A DNA stretch of 34,601 nucleotides from Porticoccaceae bacterium. GTDB taxonomy: Bacteria > Pseudomonadota > Gammaproteobacteria > Pseudomonadales > Porticoccaceae. Below, in pieces: positions 1 through 8,768 of this stretch. Every line of letters starts with the position of its first letter. The first letter of the stretch is position 1. The notes beneath the pieces are model-generated. The model worked only from the letters and a program-made list of their open reading frames with translations. It was not told the origin of the DNA and did not search any database. The stretch lies in assembly GCA_017858295.1 (NCBI GenBank), contig JAFMBU010000002.1, forward strand, positions 1-34,601, read 5' to 3'. The translations under genes were made by a program, and so were the position numbers.

Positions 1-299
1 TTTAGGCAATACTCACATTCGCGACATTCTGCGGTGTACAGCGGAATCACATGATCACCTGGCTTGAGGCTCTTAACGCCCGGGCCTACTTCAACCACAA
101 CACCTGCACCCTCATGGCCCAAAATAGCGGGGAATGCGCCTTCGGGATCATCCCCAGACAGCGTAAATGCATCTGTATGACAGACACCCGTGGCTTTCAT
201 TTCGACCAGCACTTCCCCTGCTCTTGGCCCGTCGAGATCCACTTCTACCACTTCTAATGGTTTACCTGCGCCAAACGCTACTGCTGCCTTTGTTTTCAT
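1..299 (-). CDS. frmA: S-(hydroxymethyl)glutathione dehydrogenase / class III alcohol dehydrogenase, 5' part only
   Basis: This is the N-terminal 99 codons of a zinc-dependent class III alcohol dehydrogenase; the rest lies beyond the left edge. The family oxidises the spontaneous adduct of formaldehyde and glutathione to S-formylglutathione in the cytoplasm. The visible part carries the GVCHTDAFTLSGDDPEG segment with the first catalytic-zinc ligand Cys, the GHEGAG segment with the zinc-ligand His-Glu, and the start of the structural zinc cluster (CRECEYC), which together mark class III rather than ordinary ethanol dehydrogenases. The gene is divergent from the amidohydrolase at 458. Formaldehyde is a by-product of Rieske-type O-demethylation, so a link to the aromatic clusters further right is possible, but they are about 18 kb away and such genes are common housekeeping. 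Confidence 0.93.
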   Translation of the reverse strand, partial: MKTKAAVAFGAGKPLEVVEVDLDGPRAGEVLVEMKATGVCHTDAFTLSGDDPEGAFPAILGHEGAGVVVEVGPGVKSLKPGDHVIPLYTAECRECEYCL

Positions 300-457
300 G
301 CTTTGAATCCTCTGGGAAATACTTATAAGTAAAAGTTCTTGGCTGTAACTATGACCGGGTGAATGGTCGGATTGATTTCCATCTTAGGCGAAAAGCGGTT
401 ATTTTGCCTACCAGATTAGTTTCCTATAAGAATAAATAATACACATCAGGAAATATC
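300..457. promoter_or_regulatory. Divergent intergenic region, frmA / amidohydrolase
   Basis: This 158-base spacer separates two divergent genes and must hold both promoters. For the plus-strand gene a weak sigma70-like pair can be proposed, TTGCCT at 404-409 and TATAAG at 425-430, but the 15-base spacing is short. No convincing operator or hairpin was seen. Confidence 0.3.
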
Positions 458-2197
458 ATGAGATCCGTAATAATTACTTACCTATGGCTATTAAGCTTTC
501 CCTTTGCCGGCAGTGCGGCATCCAGTGCCGAGAGCCTAGATATCAATAGCGTTACTGACGACTTGATCATCTTCACAGCGAAGAAAATTATCACCATGGA
601 ATCTGCCCTGCCTGAGGCCACCGCGGTGGCTGTCGCCAATGGTCGCATTGTCTCAGTGGGTTCATTGGAGTCTCTGAGTAGCTGGACAGGTCAAAAAGAC
701 GCCCGCATCGACCGTCGCTTTGAGGGCAAGGTGATTATGCCCGGCTTTATTGATCCCCATGTGCACCCTTCGCTGCCCGCGGTCCTGACACAGTTTCCGT
801 TTATTGCCCCAGATGATTGGTCATTACCAACGGGAGAGTTCCCTGGCGCCAAAACCCCCGAGGCGTATCTCAAACGTCTAAAACAGCTGGTTGCCGAGCA
901 CAGTGACGAAAGCGTTCCCTTTATTGCCTGGGGTTATCACCCACTGTGGCACGGGGACCTGTTTCGCGAGGAGCTCACCGCCCTGTTTCCCGGCCAACCA
1001 GTGATGCTGTGGCACAGATCCTTTCATGAAATTGTGGCCAATGATGCGGCGCTTGAGATGCTCGACATAAAACAAGCGGATCTGGCGGGCAATCCCTTAA
1101 CGGATTGGGCCAAGGGGCATTTCTATGAGAATGGGATGTACGCCCTAATCCCGAAAATGCCATTCCTGTTTGACCCTGCGCGCTTTGGCAGTGGTATGGA
1201 GAACTTTATTCAAATGGTTCATCAGGGTGGCGTGACCACAGCCTTGGATATGGGTACAGGTGTATTTGGCAATCCGGACGCTGAGATCGACTTGATTCGC
1301 CATACAGTTGAAACACTGCAGGCACCGGCTCGACTAATTCTGACGCCGATTATTACCGACTTTATAGGCCGCGGGGTGTCCATTGAGGATGCCTTGGTGC
1401 AAGTGGATAAATGGCGAGCACAAAACAGTCATAGAGTAATGTTCGACCGGCGCTTTAAACTGATGATTGATGGGGCTATTTACAGTGGTCTGGCCCAGTT
1501 TAAGTTTCCCGGTTATATCGATGGCCATCAGGGTGTATGGATGGTACCGGCTGAGGTGTCTCAGCAGTGGGCCCAGGCATTCTGGGATGCAGGCTATCAG
1601 ATTCACGCCCACACCAATGGCGATGGCAGCGCCGAGGTGTTGATTGATCTGTTAAAAACCCTGCAAAAAAATACGCCCAAAAGTGATCATCGCTTAGCGC
1701 TGGAACATTTCGCCTACACTACAGAAGATCAGAACCGACAGCTTGCGGAGCTCGGTGCAGTGGTCTCCGCCAATCCCTACTATCACTATATGCTCAGCGA
1801 TATGTACAGCGATCAATGGTTGGGTGCCGACCGTGGCAGCCAGATGGTACGCCTGGGTTCTCTTGAGCGGCTGGGCATGCCCTTCGCCTTTCATTCCGAC
1901 AGTCCTATGGCACCATTGGAACCCCTGACGCTGGTTTCTGCGGCAGTAAATCGCGTCACTATTAATGGCAATCTTACCGGCGCCAATGAGCGGGTCAGTC
2001 TCCACGCAGCTCTGCGCGCCATCACCATCGATGCAGCATGGGTAATGGGCTGGGAAGATGAGATTGGATCGATTCGCGCAGGTAAAAAAGCCGATTTTAC
2101 AATTCTTGAGGCCGACCCCTATCAGGTTGGGTCCAAAGACATAAAAGATATCAAAATTTGGGGCACTGTTTTTGAAGGACTGCCGGCGCCGTTATAG
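458..2197 (+). CDS. Exported YtcJ-type amidohydrolase
   Basis: A 579-aa metal-dependent hydrolase of the amidohydrolase_3 (YtcJ-like) family, which hydrolyses C-N bonds of amides or cyclic amides; the substrate is unknown. A hydrophobic N-terminus ending near residues 18-24 (AGSAAS) looks like a Sec signal peptide, so the enzyme is probably periplasmic. Visible family motifs are the N-terminal beta-sandwich strand, the metal-binding HVH at 101-103 in MPGFIDPHVHPS, a HAH at 383-385, EHF with His417, the late HSD with Asp481, and the C-terminal GSIRAGKKADFTIL sandwich segment (537-549). All barrel metal ligands seem present, so it should be active. It precedes other exported hydrolases on the same strand, with a 161-base gap to the next gene, so it need not share a transcript with it. 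Confidence 0.85.
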   Translation: MRSVIITYLWLLSFPFAGSAASSAESLDINSVTDDLIIFTAKKIITMESALPEATAVAVANGRIVSVGSLESLSSWTGQKDARIDRRFEGKVIMPGFIDPHVHPSLPAVLTQFPFIAPDDWSLPTGEFPGAKTPEAYLKRLKQLVAEHSDESVPFIAWGYHPLWHGDLFREELTALFPGQPVMLWHRSFHEIVANDAALEMLDIKQADLAGNPLTDWAKGHFYENGMYALIPKMPFLFDPARFGSGMENFIQMVHQGGVTTALDMGTGVFGNPDAEIDLIRHTVETLQAPARLILTPIITDFIGRGVSIEDALVQVDKWRAQNSHRVMFDRRFKLMIDGAIYSGLAQFKFPGYIDGHQGVWMVPAEVSQQWAQAFWDAGYQIHAHTNGDGSAEVLIDLLKTLQKNTPKSDHRLALEHFAYTTEDQNRQLAELGAVVSANPYYHYMLSDMYSDQWLGADRGSQMVRLGSLERLGMPFAFHSDSPMAPLEPLTLVSAAVNRVTINGNLTGANERVSLHAALRAITIDAAWVMGWEDEIGSIRAGKKADFTILEADPYQVGSKDIKDIKIWGTVFEGLPAPL

Positions 2198-2245
2198 TCG
2201 GCAAGTTACATCAAAAAACAGCAGGTCTGACGACTATTTAATCAA

Positions 2246-2290
2246 GCCCCAATGGGGCAGCCATTTTAGTCCCACCGGTCATAGGTGGGA
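2246..2290. terminator. Two small hairpins after the amidohydrolase gene
   Basis: A GCCCC/GGGGC stem (2246-2250 with 2254-2258) is followed by a perfect 7-bp TCCCACC/GGTGGGA stem (2270-2276 with 2284-2290, 7-base loop). No strong T-run follows directly, so termination is only one reading; the structures could also sit in the leader of the next gene at 2359. Confidence 0.3.
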
Positions 2291-2358
2291 GTTTCGCTGG
2301 CGCATTTTTGTCGTTACTATTATCGGACTGGTACGTAAAAATAATAAGTAGAGGAAAC

Positions 2359-3762
2359 ATGAAAATGTTTAAAGCTCTCGTCAGATCACTATCGTTAATA
2401 CTCCTTCTAACCCTACTGGTTTCCTGTGGCGGCGGATCCAATCCGACTGCAACTGCAGGCCTGGCCACAGAGACAGATGAAACACCAGAGGTTGATCAAT
2501 CATTCGTCTGGCAAGAGGCCACGCCTGAATCTGTCGGTATGGATTCTGTGTTATTAGGGCAGGCTTTTGATCAGGCTTTTGTCGATGGTAGCTACACTCA
2601 AGCCGCCCTGGTAGTCAAAGACGATAAACTGATCTACGAGCGCTACCGAGGCATTCTGCCAACAGAAGCGGCCAACCTCACGGCGACCACTGTTCTCGAC
2701 AGCCAAGCAGGCTACGGCACCCGCGATAGAGACAGCCTTGCAACTTCCTGGTCAACGGCAAAATCCTTTACCAGTGTGTTGGTCGCGATTGCCATTGAAC
2801 AGGGTTTTATCGAATCACTCTCGGAACCGGCCTCAACTTATATAGATGAATGGCAAGGGGATGACAGAGCCGCAATCACAATTCGCAATCTCTTGGATAT
2901 GCGCTCTGGGCTGCCACTAGTTTGTTATGACGTTGCCGGACAAAGTCTCGGCGTCTGCACCAATGCTGGCGCCGCTGGCGGTGATTTAATTTTCTCCAAC
3001 AATCAGATGTCCGCCTGTATTGATCGCCCACTAGCAGCCACCAATGTCAACCAACCCTGGCATACAACTGGGGCAATCTGGCAGTCCGGCTACTGGCTCT
3101 ATTCTAATTGCGACACCATGGTACTGGGGGAAATTCTCTACCGAGCCACAGGCCAGGACCTGCAGACTTACGCCGACCTGCAGCTGTTTTCTAAGATCGG
3201 TATGCAAGCCCAATGGTGGCGAGACAACGATGGCACTAGTCAGGTGGATGGCAATTATTTAGCCTATTGCTGTCTCGATGCGACGCCACGTGATTTTGCA
3301 AGATTTGGGCAGTTACTGCTGAATAATGGCCTATGGGATAGTGAACAGGTGATTCCCAGTGCTTACGTGGACAATATCAAAAACATTACTCTCGATTCTG
3401 TAGTGACTGAAATAGGCGGTGGAATATTTAGCTACGGGCTGAAATTTTGGAGCATAATCCCTGAAGTCCAAGAGGATGGTGTGGTTTATCCACTGCCGAA
3501 TACGCTGATTTCAACCACCGGCTTTGATGGTCAGTACATCAGCATAGATTTTGACAACAATATTGTGGTGGTGCGAAATAGCCTTTACAGCCCGATTATA
3601 AATGCCTCCGATGAACGGAAAATGACCATCACAGCAAGTGACTTGGGCGCATCTAGCCTAGTTGGCTCTTTACCCAGAGGCCTGGCCTTAACTGCCGGAT
3701 CTAGCTATGTGCACCAAAGGCTTCTCTATGGAGTCAATAAATCCATTATCGCGTCAGACTAA
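2359..3762 (+). CDS. Serine hydrolase of the beta-lactamase class C / NylB family, lipoprotein
   Basis: A predicted 467-aa lipoprotein of the CubicO/NylB group of penicillin-binding-protein-like serine hydrolases (esterases, amidases, 6-aminohexanoate-dimer hydrolase). I chose the ATG at 2359 over the in-frame ATG at 2308 because it has a GAGGAAA ribosome binding site and starts a clean lipoprotein signal: charged start, hydrophobic core, lipobox LVSC with Cys23, then GGGS. The catalytic SxxK motif is STAK (Ser132, Lys135) and the second motif is YSN (248-250). A TTGFDGQ segment near the C-terminus replaces the KTG box, as is usual in esterase-like members. Several cysteines in the mature part could form disulfides. 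The substrate cannot be told from sequence. Confidence 0.85.
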   Translation: MKMFKALVRSLSLILLLTLLVSCGGGSNPTATAGLATETDETPEVDQSFVWQEATPESVGMDSVLLGQAFDQAFVDGSYTQAALVVKDDKLIYERYRGILPTEAANLTATTVLDSQAGYGTRDRDSLATSWSTAKSFTSVLVAIAIEQGFIESLSEPASTYIDEWQGDDRAAITIRNLLDMRSGLPLVCYDVAGQSLGVCTNAGAAGGDLIFSNNQMSACIDRPLAATNVNQPWHTTGAIWQSGYWLYSNCDTMVLGEILYRATGQDLQTYADLQLFSKIGMQAQWWRDNDGTSQVDGNYLAYCCLDATPRDFARFGQLLLNNGLWDSEQVIPSAYVDNIKNITLDSVVTEIGGGIFSYGLKFWSIIPEVQEDGVVYPLPNTLISTTGFDGQYISIDFDNNIVVVRNSLYSPIINASDERKMTITASDLGASSLVGSLPRGLALTAGSSYVHQRLLYGVNKSIIASD

Positions 3763-3815
3763 CTGGGGCCGTTTCGCCCACAAACAATTTTAATCATAAT
3801 AAAAAAGGTAATACC

Positions 3816-4181
3816 ATGAGCGACATTATTCTCTACGTACTAGCACTGACTCTCTTTCAAATCTGGCTGCTACCTATGGCCGTCAATTTAAAAAATAGCG
3901 CTTACCTGCTCTCCAACCGCGATGAAGAAGTTGAAACCTCGGTGACCTTTCAACGGATCAAACGCGCCGCCGCCAATCTTCAAGAAACCCTGCCCATTTT
4001 TCTTACTCTGGCACTTTTATCCATGATTATGGATGTCGATATGACTCAGGCTGCGACTGCCTGGTTGGCACTGCGTGTTATTCATCTGGCTTGCTATAGC
4101 CTTGGCTTTGCCATGCTTCGCAGCCTTAGCTGGGTCGGCTCCGTGATTGCACTGATCTACATGGCGCTGCAGTTAGTCTAG
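3816..4181 (+). CDS. MAPEG family membrane protein
   Basis: A 121-aa integral membrane protein with about four hydrophobic segments. The RIKRAAANLQETLPIF stretch after the first helix (about residues 49-64) fits the MAPEG signature, in which Arg, Asn and Glu bind glutathione in eukaryotic members. Bacterial members are mostly uncharacterised and are suspected to act in glutathione- or lipid-peroxide-related detoxification. The start has an AAGG ribosome site eight bases upstream. It lies 53 bases after the serine hydrolase gene and 104 bases before the DUF3604 gene, all on the same strand, so cotranscription is possible. Confidence 0.8.
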   Translation: MSDIILYVLALTLFQIWLLPMAVNLKNSAYLLSNRDEEVETSVTFQRIKRAAANLQETLPIFLTLALLSMIMDVDMTQAATAWLALRVIHLACYSLGFAMLRSLSWVGSVIALIYMALQLV

Positions 4182-4240
4182 GCGATCCTGACCTTTTAAA
4201 AACAACCTTTAAAACCAGTTTTTTACAACAATAGGTGCCA

Positions 4241-4263
4241 GGCGTTGTGACATAGACAACGCC
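4241..4263 (+). promoter_or_regulatory. Perfect 8-bp hairpin in the leader of the DUF3604 gene
   Basis: GGCGTTGT at 4241-4248 pairs with ACAACGCC at 4256-4263 around a 7-base loop. It ends 22 bases before the ATG at 4286 and has no T-run after it, so it looks more like a leader structure or protein-binding dyad than a terminator. Function unknown. Confidence 0.35.
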
Positions 4264-4285
4264 CAGTCACCAATGGAAAAATACT

Positions 4286-6238
4286 ATGCGCACCAAAATC
4301 TCTTTAGCACTAGGAATATTATTACTCACAGCTTGCAGTGGACCAGATGACTCATCCACCGTCAGCAATGAGCAAGCAGCAGCCACTGCTGCTGCAGCTC
4401 AGTCCGATACCTGCGACAATTTTAATGTCGATGGCACTGCACTATTTGGCGATCTGCATGTTCACACCAGCTACTCCTTTGACGCCGCGGCCAATAGCCT
4501 GGGCACCACACCTACAGATGCTCACCGCTATGCCCGGGGTGAAGCCATACCGTTTTTCCCAGTGGATAAGCAGGGTGTTCCCCTAGGCTCAGTAAAGATT
4601 GATCGACCATTGGACTTTCTTGCAGTCACAGATCACGGTGAATTTCTCGGCGAGCGAGCACTGTGTCGCACCGAAGGCTCACCGGCCTACGCCACGACTT
4701 TCTGTAAAAATTATCGCGCCAATGAGCGTCAGGGCATGATGATGCTGGGCTCGGTGATCACCACCGAAACCCCGGAGCGAATTGAAGAGATCTGCGGCGC
4801 CGATGGCAGCCAATGCAGTGACTATGCCGAGTCACCTTGGCAGGATATTCAGTTGGCGGCCAATAAAGCCAATGCTCCCTGCGAATTCACCAGTTTTATC
4901 GCCTATGAGTACACAGGTACACCGGGCACATCGAACTATCACCGCAATGTTATTTTTCGCGACAACAATGTTCCCGCCAAACCGGTTAGCTATATAGATG
5001 CGCCTATAGATAGCAAACTCTGGTCGGCACTGGATGCGGTCTGTGATATTGCCGAGGGTTGTGACTATCTGACTATTCCTCACAATTCCAACCTGGCCAA
5101 CGGACGTATGGCGCCCTATATGCAGCTTGAAGATACCACTGAAGCCAAGCGTGCCTATGCCACAGCCCGTTTAAAGCGCGAGCCCATAATGGAGATCTTC
5201 CAGCATAAAGGCGGCTCCGAATGCATCAATGGATTGAGCAGTGTCTTTGGCGCACCTGATGAGCTCTGTGAAGTCGAAGCAGTGCGACGCATGGGCGAAG
5301 ATAAAACCTATGCCACTCGCAGCTTGTCCGAGGGTACTCTGACTATGGGTCAGGCATCTGAAGTGACCGCAGAATGTGAGCCTGGCCAGACCGGCAGCAA
5401 TGGCATGCTCGGTGCTGGCTGCGTTCATCCTACTGACTTCCAACGCTCGGGCCTATTGGTGGGTCTGCTCGAAGAACAGTCGATCGGTTTAAATCCGGTT
5501 AAGCTCGGCACCATTGCCGCCACTGATACTCACTCAAGTACTCCAGGTGCCGTTATTGAAAGCGCTTGGACTGGTGCTGTGACTGGCGAATCAAACCCGG
5601 CTGAGCGACTCAAGCCAGGCCTGCTTACCAGTGGTATTGATGGCAACCCAGGCGGTTTGGCCGGTGTCTGGGCAAAGGAAAATACCCGCGATGGCGTCTT
5701 TGATGCCATGTTGCGCAAAGAAGTGTTTGGTACTTCAGGTCCGCGTATCCGACCGCGCCTGTTCGCTGGCTGGGATCTTAAACAGGGTCTCTGTGAAGCT
5801 CCAGATATGGTTGCTCAAGCCTATGCCTCTGGCGTTCCTATGGGCGCTGATTTAGTGGCTGCTGGGGACAGCGGCAAAGCACCGAGCCTGCTCGCCTACG
5901 CCGCTAAGGATCCAGATGGCAAGCCACTGGTCGCGTTGCACCTGATCAAGGGTTGGATTGATGGTGAAGGCAAAATGCACAATGAGGTAATAACTGTAGC
6001 CGAAGCAGAAACTGGCGCTGACAGTCTCTGTGTGGTGTATAGGGATAACAACTTTGACGCCAGTCAGTCAGCCTATTATTACCTGCGCGCCGTAGAGCCT
6101 GAGACGGCCCGCTGGCACACCTATGACTGTGCAGCATTGGCTGAGGCTGATCGACCCGAGGTTTGCTCTAACGGCGCTTATCCTGACAAGGTTCGCGAGA
6201 TGGCTTGGACCTCGCCGATCTGGTATCAGGGCCAGTAA
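4286..6238 (+). CDS. DUF3604 domain lipoprotein
   Basis: A 650-aa protein of the DUF3604 family, whose biochemical role is not established. The N-terminus is a lipoprotein signal with lipobox LTAC (Cys17), followed by an Ala-rich linker. The N-terminal GDLHVHTSYSFDA (from residue 55) and LAVTDHGEFLGE (from about 112) resemble PHP-type phosphoesterase metal sites. The PHNSN and ATDTHSSTPG segments further on supply more candidate ligands, so metal-dependent hydrolase activity is a reasonable inference. Many paired cysteines in the mature region suit an extracytoplasmic location. DUF3604 genes are common in marine gammaproteobacteria near sulfatases and other hydrolases. It ends two bases before the stop of the convergent acyl-CoA synthetase gene, leaving no room for a separate terminator. 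Confidence 0.85.
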   Translation: MRTKISLALGILLLTACSGPDDSSTVSNEQAAATAAAAQSDTCDNFNVDGTALFGDLHVHTSYSFDAAANSLGTTPTDAHRYARGEAIPFFPVDKQGVPLGSVKIDRPLDFLAVTDHGEFLGERALCRTEGSPAYATTFCKNYRANERQGMMMLGSVITTETPERIEEICGADGSQCSDYAESPWQDIQLAANKANAPCEFTSFIAYEYTGTPGTSNYHRNVIFRDNNVPAKPVSYIDAPIDSKLWSALDAVCDIAEGCDYLTIPHNSNLANGRMAPYMQLEDTTEAKRAYATARLKREPIMEIFQHKGGSECINGLSSVFGAPDELCEVEAVRRMGEDKTYATRSLSEGTLTMGQASEVTAECEPGQTGSNGMLGAGCVHPTDFQRSGLLVGLLEEQSIGLNPVKLGTIAATDTHSSTPGAVIESAWTGAVTGESNPAERLKPGLLTSGIDGNPGGLAGVWAKENTRDGVFDAMLRKEVFGTSGPRIRPRLFAGWDLKQGLCEAPDMVAQAYASGVPMGADLVAAGDSGKAPSLLAYAAKDPDGKPLVALHLIKGWIDGEGKMHNEVITVAEAETGADSLCVVYRDNNFDASQSAYYYLRAVEPETARWHTYDCAALAEADRPEVCSNGAYPDKVREMAWTSPIWYQGQ

Positions 6239-6240
6239 GT

Positions 6241-7893
6241 CTAATCGGCCGCCGTCGCAAGGCGCGCGGCCTGCTGGCGCAGTAGAAACTTTTGCACCTT
6301 GCCCGTGGACGTCTTGGCGATAGCGCCGATTACATAGCGACGCGGCACTTTAAAACCCGCCAGATGCTCTTTGCACCAGGCGGTTAAATCCTCTATTGAG
6401 ACATCACTGCCCTGTGCCAGTTCGACAAAGGCGCAGGGTGTCTCCCCCCACTTGTTATCTGGCATAGCCACCACTGCGGCGGCGACTATCTGCGGATGCT
6501 TGTGCAATACCTCTTCAACTTCGATCGATGAAATATTTTCACCACCGGAAATAATAATATCCTTGGAGCGGTCTTTTAGCTGAATATAACCATCGGGATA
6601 GACCACGCCAAGATCGCCGGAATGAAACCAGCCACCTTTAAAAGCCTCATCGGTGGCGGCGCGGTTCTTCAGATAACCTTTCATCACCACATTGCCGCGA
6701 AACATCACTTCACCTAGGGTCTCGCCGTCCCGGGGAACCGGCTCTAAGGTCTCTGGGTCTAGTACATCCAGTTCTTCCAGCGCATGGTAGCGAACGCCCT
6801 GACGCGCCTTTAACGATGCCTGTTGTTGCGCCGGCAATGTCTCCCACTCACTGTTCCAGTCATTCACCACCGCCGGGCCATAGACCTCGGTCAGACCATA
6901 GAGATGGGTGACGTTAAAGCCCGCCTCACGCATATCGGCCAGCACTCTTTCGGGGGGCGGGGCAGCGGCGGTAAAAAAGTCTACCTGTCGTTGCAGCGGG
7001 CGTTTAACCTCTGGTTCGGCATTTAAAATGGTCGACATGACTACAGGTGCGCCGCACAGATGGGTGACCTGATGTTGATCCAGTGCCCTCCAGATGGCGT
7101 CAGCACGCACTTCGCGCAAACAGACATGGGTGCCGCTCACTGCGGACAGGGTCCAGGGAAAACACCAGCCATTGCAGTGAAACATCGGCAGGGTCCAGAG
7201 ATAGACTGCATGTTTAGGGATCGACGCGGTAATCGCATTGCCCTGGGCCAATAGGCAGGCACCACGATGATGATAGACCACACCTTTAGGGTCGCCGGTG
7301 GTGCCGGAGGTGTAATTGACGCTGATGGCATCCCACTCATTGTTGGGCATCAGCCAGGCAAATTCAGCATCGCCACCGCTCACCAGTTCTTCGTAATCCT
7401 CGGTTCCCAGTCTTTCACCTGTTTGCCTGTTCTCTGCAGCCAGTACCGGATCAGCATAATCAATCAGCAGCGGAGTGACCTGAGTGGTCTCAAGAGCAGC
7501 GGCTATGGTCGATGAAAAACCGGTATCAGTGATCAGCAGTTTGCTCTCCGCATGATCCAACTGAAAGGCGATAACACCGGCATCCAGTCTGGTGTTCAAG
7601 GCATGTAACACAGCCCCACACATCGGCACTGCATAGTGCGCCTCAAGCATCGGCGGAGTATTCGCCAGCATCGCCGAGACCGTGTCGCCGCGCCCAATGC
7701 CGCGAGCAGTCAGCGCCGAGGCCAACTGTCGGCAGCGGCGGTAAAACTCAGCATAGGTAATTTCCAGGCCACCATAGACAATGGCGATGCGCTCGGGAAA
7801 TACCGTGGCGGCGCGCTCGAGAAACGTCAGGGGTGTCAGGGGTTGGTAGTTGGCCTGATTTTGCTCGAGATCCTGATCGTAGATACTGGCCAT
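6241..7893 (-). CDS. Acyl-CoA synthetase (AMP-forming), AlkK/DmdB type
   Basis: A 550-aa member of the ANL superfamily that activates a carboxylic acid as an adenylate and transfers it to CoA. Seen motifs: P-loop-like YTSGTTGDPKGV, the GLTEVYGP adenine-binding segment, GGWFHSGDLG, the hinge DRSKDIIISGGENISS, and the C-terminal catalytic lysine in KTSTGKVQK. Overall layout fits the medium-chain/AlkK and methylmercaptopropionate-CoA ligase (DmdB) group. It is the last gene of an operon with a DmdA-like protein, a CoA-binding protein and a crotonase, and lies 38 bases downstream of the crotonase gene. The start ATG has a GGGGAG site. The acid activated is unknown; a DmdB role is suggested by context only. 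Confidence 0.88.
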   Translation of the reverse strand: MASIYDQDLEQNQANYQPLTPLTFLERAATVFPERIAIVYGGLEITYAEFYRRCRQLASALTARGIGRGDTVSAMLANTPPMLEAHYAVPMCGAVLHALNTRLDAGVIAFQLDHAESKLLITDTGFSSTIAAALETTQVTPLLIDYADPVLAAENRQTGERLGTEDYEELVSGGDAEFAWLMPNNEWDAISVNYTSGTTGDPKGVVYHHRGACLLAQGNAITASIPKHAVYLWTLPMFHCNGWCFPWTLSAVSGTHVCLREVRADAIWRALDQHQVTHLCGAPVVMSTILNAEPEVKRPLQRQVDFFTAAAPPPERVLADMREAGFNVTHLYGLTEVYGPAVVNDWNSEWETLPAQQQASLKARQGVRYHALEELDVLDPETLEPVPRDGETLGEVMFRGNVVMKGYLKNRAATDEAFKGGWFHSGDLGVVYPDGYIQLKDRSKDIIISGGENISSIEVEEVLHKHPQIVAAAVVAMPDNKWGETPCAFVELAQGSDVSIEDLTAWCKEHLAGFKVPRRYVIGAIAKTSTGKVQKFLLRQQAARLATAAD

Positions 7894-7931
7894 GGACTAA
7901 CTCCCCTAGAGAATATATTACAGCGCGGTAA

Positions 7932-8738
7932 TCACTTGTCCTGCCAGACCGGCACGCGTTTTTCAACAAAGGCACCAATGCCCTCTTCGGCGTCATGGGC
8001 AAGCATATTGTCGACCATAACCTGTGATGTGTAGCTGTAGGCATCATCAAGCGGCATAGTCGCCTGCTGATAGAAAGCGCGCTTGCCCACCGCCAATGTC
8101 ATACTCGATTTGCTGGCCATTTTTGCCGCCAGCGCCATAGTCTGCTCAGTCAGATCATCGGCAATGACTGCGCGATTGATCAATCCAATCTGCTCAGCTT
8201 TCTCGGCACTGATCATATCGCCGGTCAAGAGCATCTCCATGGCATGCTTGTTCGACACATTGCGCGACAGTGCCACCATTGGTGTGGAGCAGAACAGGCC
8301 GATATTGACGCCGGGAGTGGCAAAGCGCGCAGTCTCTGCAGCCAACGCCAGATCACAGCTTGCCACTAGCTGACAGCCGGCGGCGGTGGCCACACCAGCC
8401 ACTTCGGCAACAACCGGTTTAGGGTTGTTGACGATCAGTTGCATCACCGAAGCACAGGTGTCAAACAGCTGTTTAAAGTAAGCCTGGCCGCCATCAGCGG
8501 CGCTGCGAGCAGCCGTAATTTCTTTTAGATCATGACCTGCACAAAATGCCGGACCATTGGCCGCCAAGACAATCACTCTTATGGATGGATCCAGCGCCGC
8601 TTCGGAGAACACCTGCGCCAGTTGTGTCAGCATTATTTCAGAGAGCGCGTTGCGACGTTTTTGATCGTTTAGCGTCAGCCTCAAAACACCGTCGACCATC
8701 TCTTGCAACAGGATTTCACTGTTGTTTGGGTTTTCCAT
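7932..8738 (-). CDS. Enoyl-CoA hydratase/isomerase family protein lacking both catalytic glutamates
   Basis: A 268-aa crotonase-fold protein of the ECHDC3-like group. The oxyanion-hole segment FCAGHDLKE (65-73) and the AAGC loop are present, so acyl-CoA binding is expected. In classical hydratases two glutamates 20 residues apart do the chemistry (rat Glu144/Glu164; Glu121/Glu141 in DmdD). Here those positions appear as Gln123 (AAGCQLVASCD) and Gly143 (TPGVNIGL). Water addition by the usual mechanism is therefore unlikely; isomerase, thioesterase or chaperone-like roles remain open. The start has a GGAG site. It lies 30 bases after the CoA-binding protein gene in a four-gene operon. Confidence 0.85.
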   Translation of the reverse strand: MENPNNSEILLQEMVDGVLRLTLNDQKRRNALSEIMLTQLAQVFSEAALDPSIRVIVLAANGPAFCAGHDLKEITAARSAADGGQAYFKQLFDTCASVMQLIVNNPKPVVAEVAGVATAAGCQLVASCDLALAAETARFATPGVNIGLFCSTPMVALSRNVSNKHAMEMLLTGDMISAEKAEQIGLINRAVIADDLTEQTMALAAKMASKSSMTLAVGKRAFYQQATMPLDDAYSYTSQVMVDNMLAHDAEEGIGAFVEKRVPVWQDK

Positions 8739-8768
8739 AGTTGTGCTCCGGACTGATTAGAAGTTTAT

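Noticed and set aside
2238..2468. Minus-strand frame of 76 codons between the amidohydrolase and serine hydrolase genes
   Set aside because: It overlaps the signal-peptide region of the serine hydrolase gene, has no recognisable domain, and the spacer is better explained by hairpins and a leader.
7636..8034. Plus-strand frame of 132 codons spanning the junction of the acyl-CoA synthetase and crotonase genes
   Set aside because: It overlaps two well-supported minus-strand genes and shows low-complexity Arg/Gln-rich translation typical of a shadow frame.
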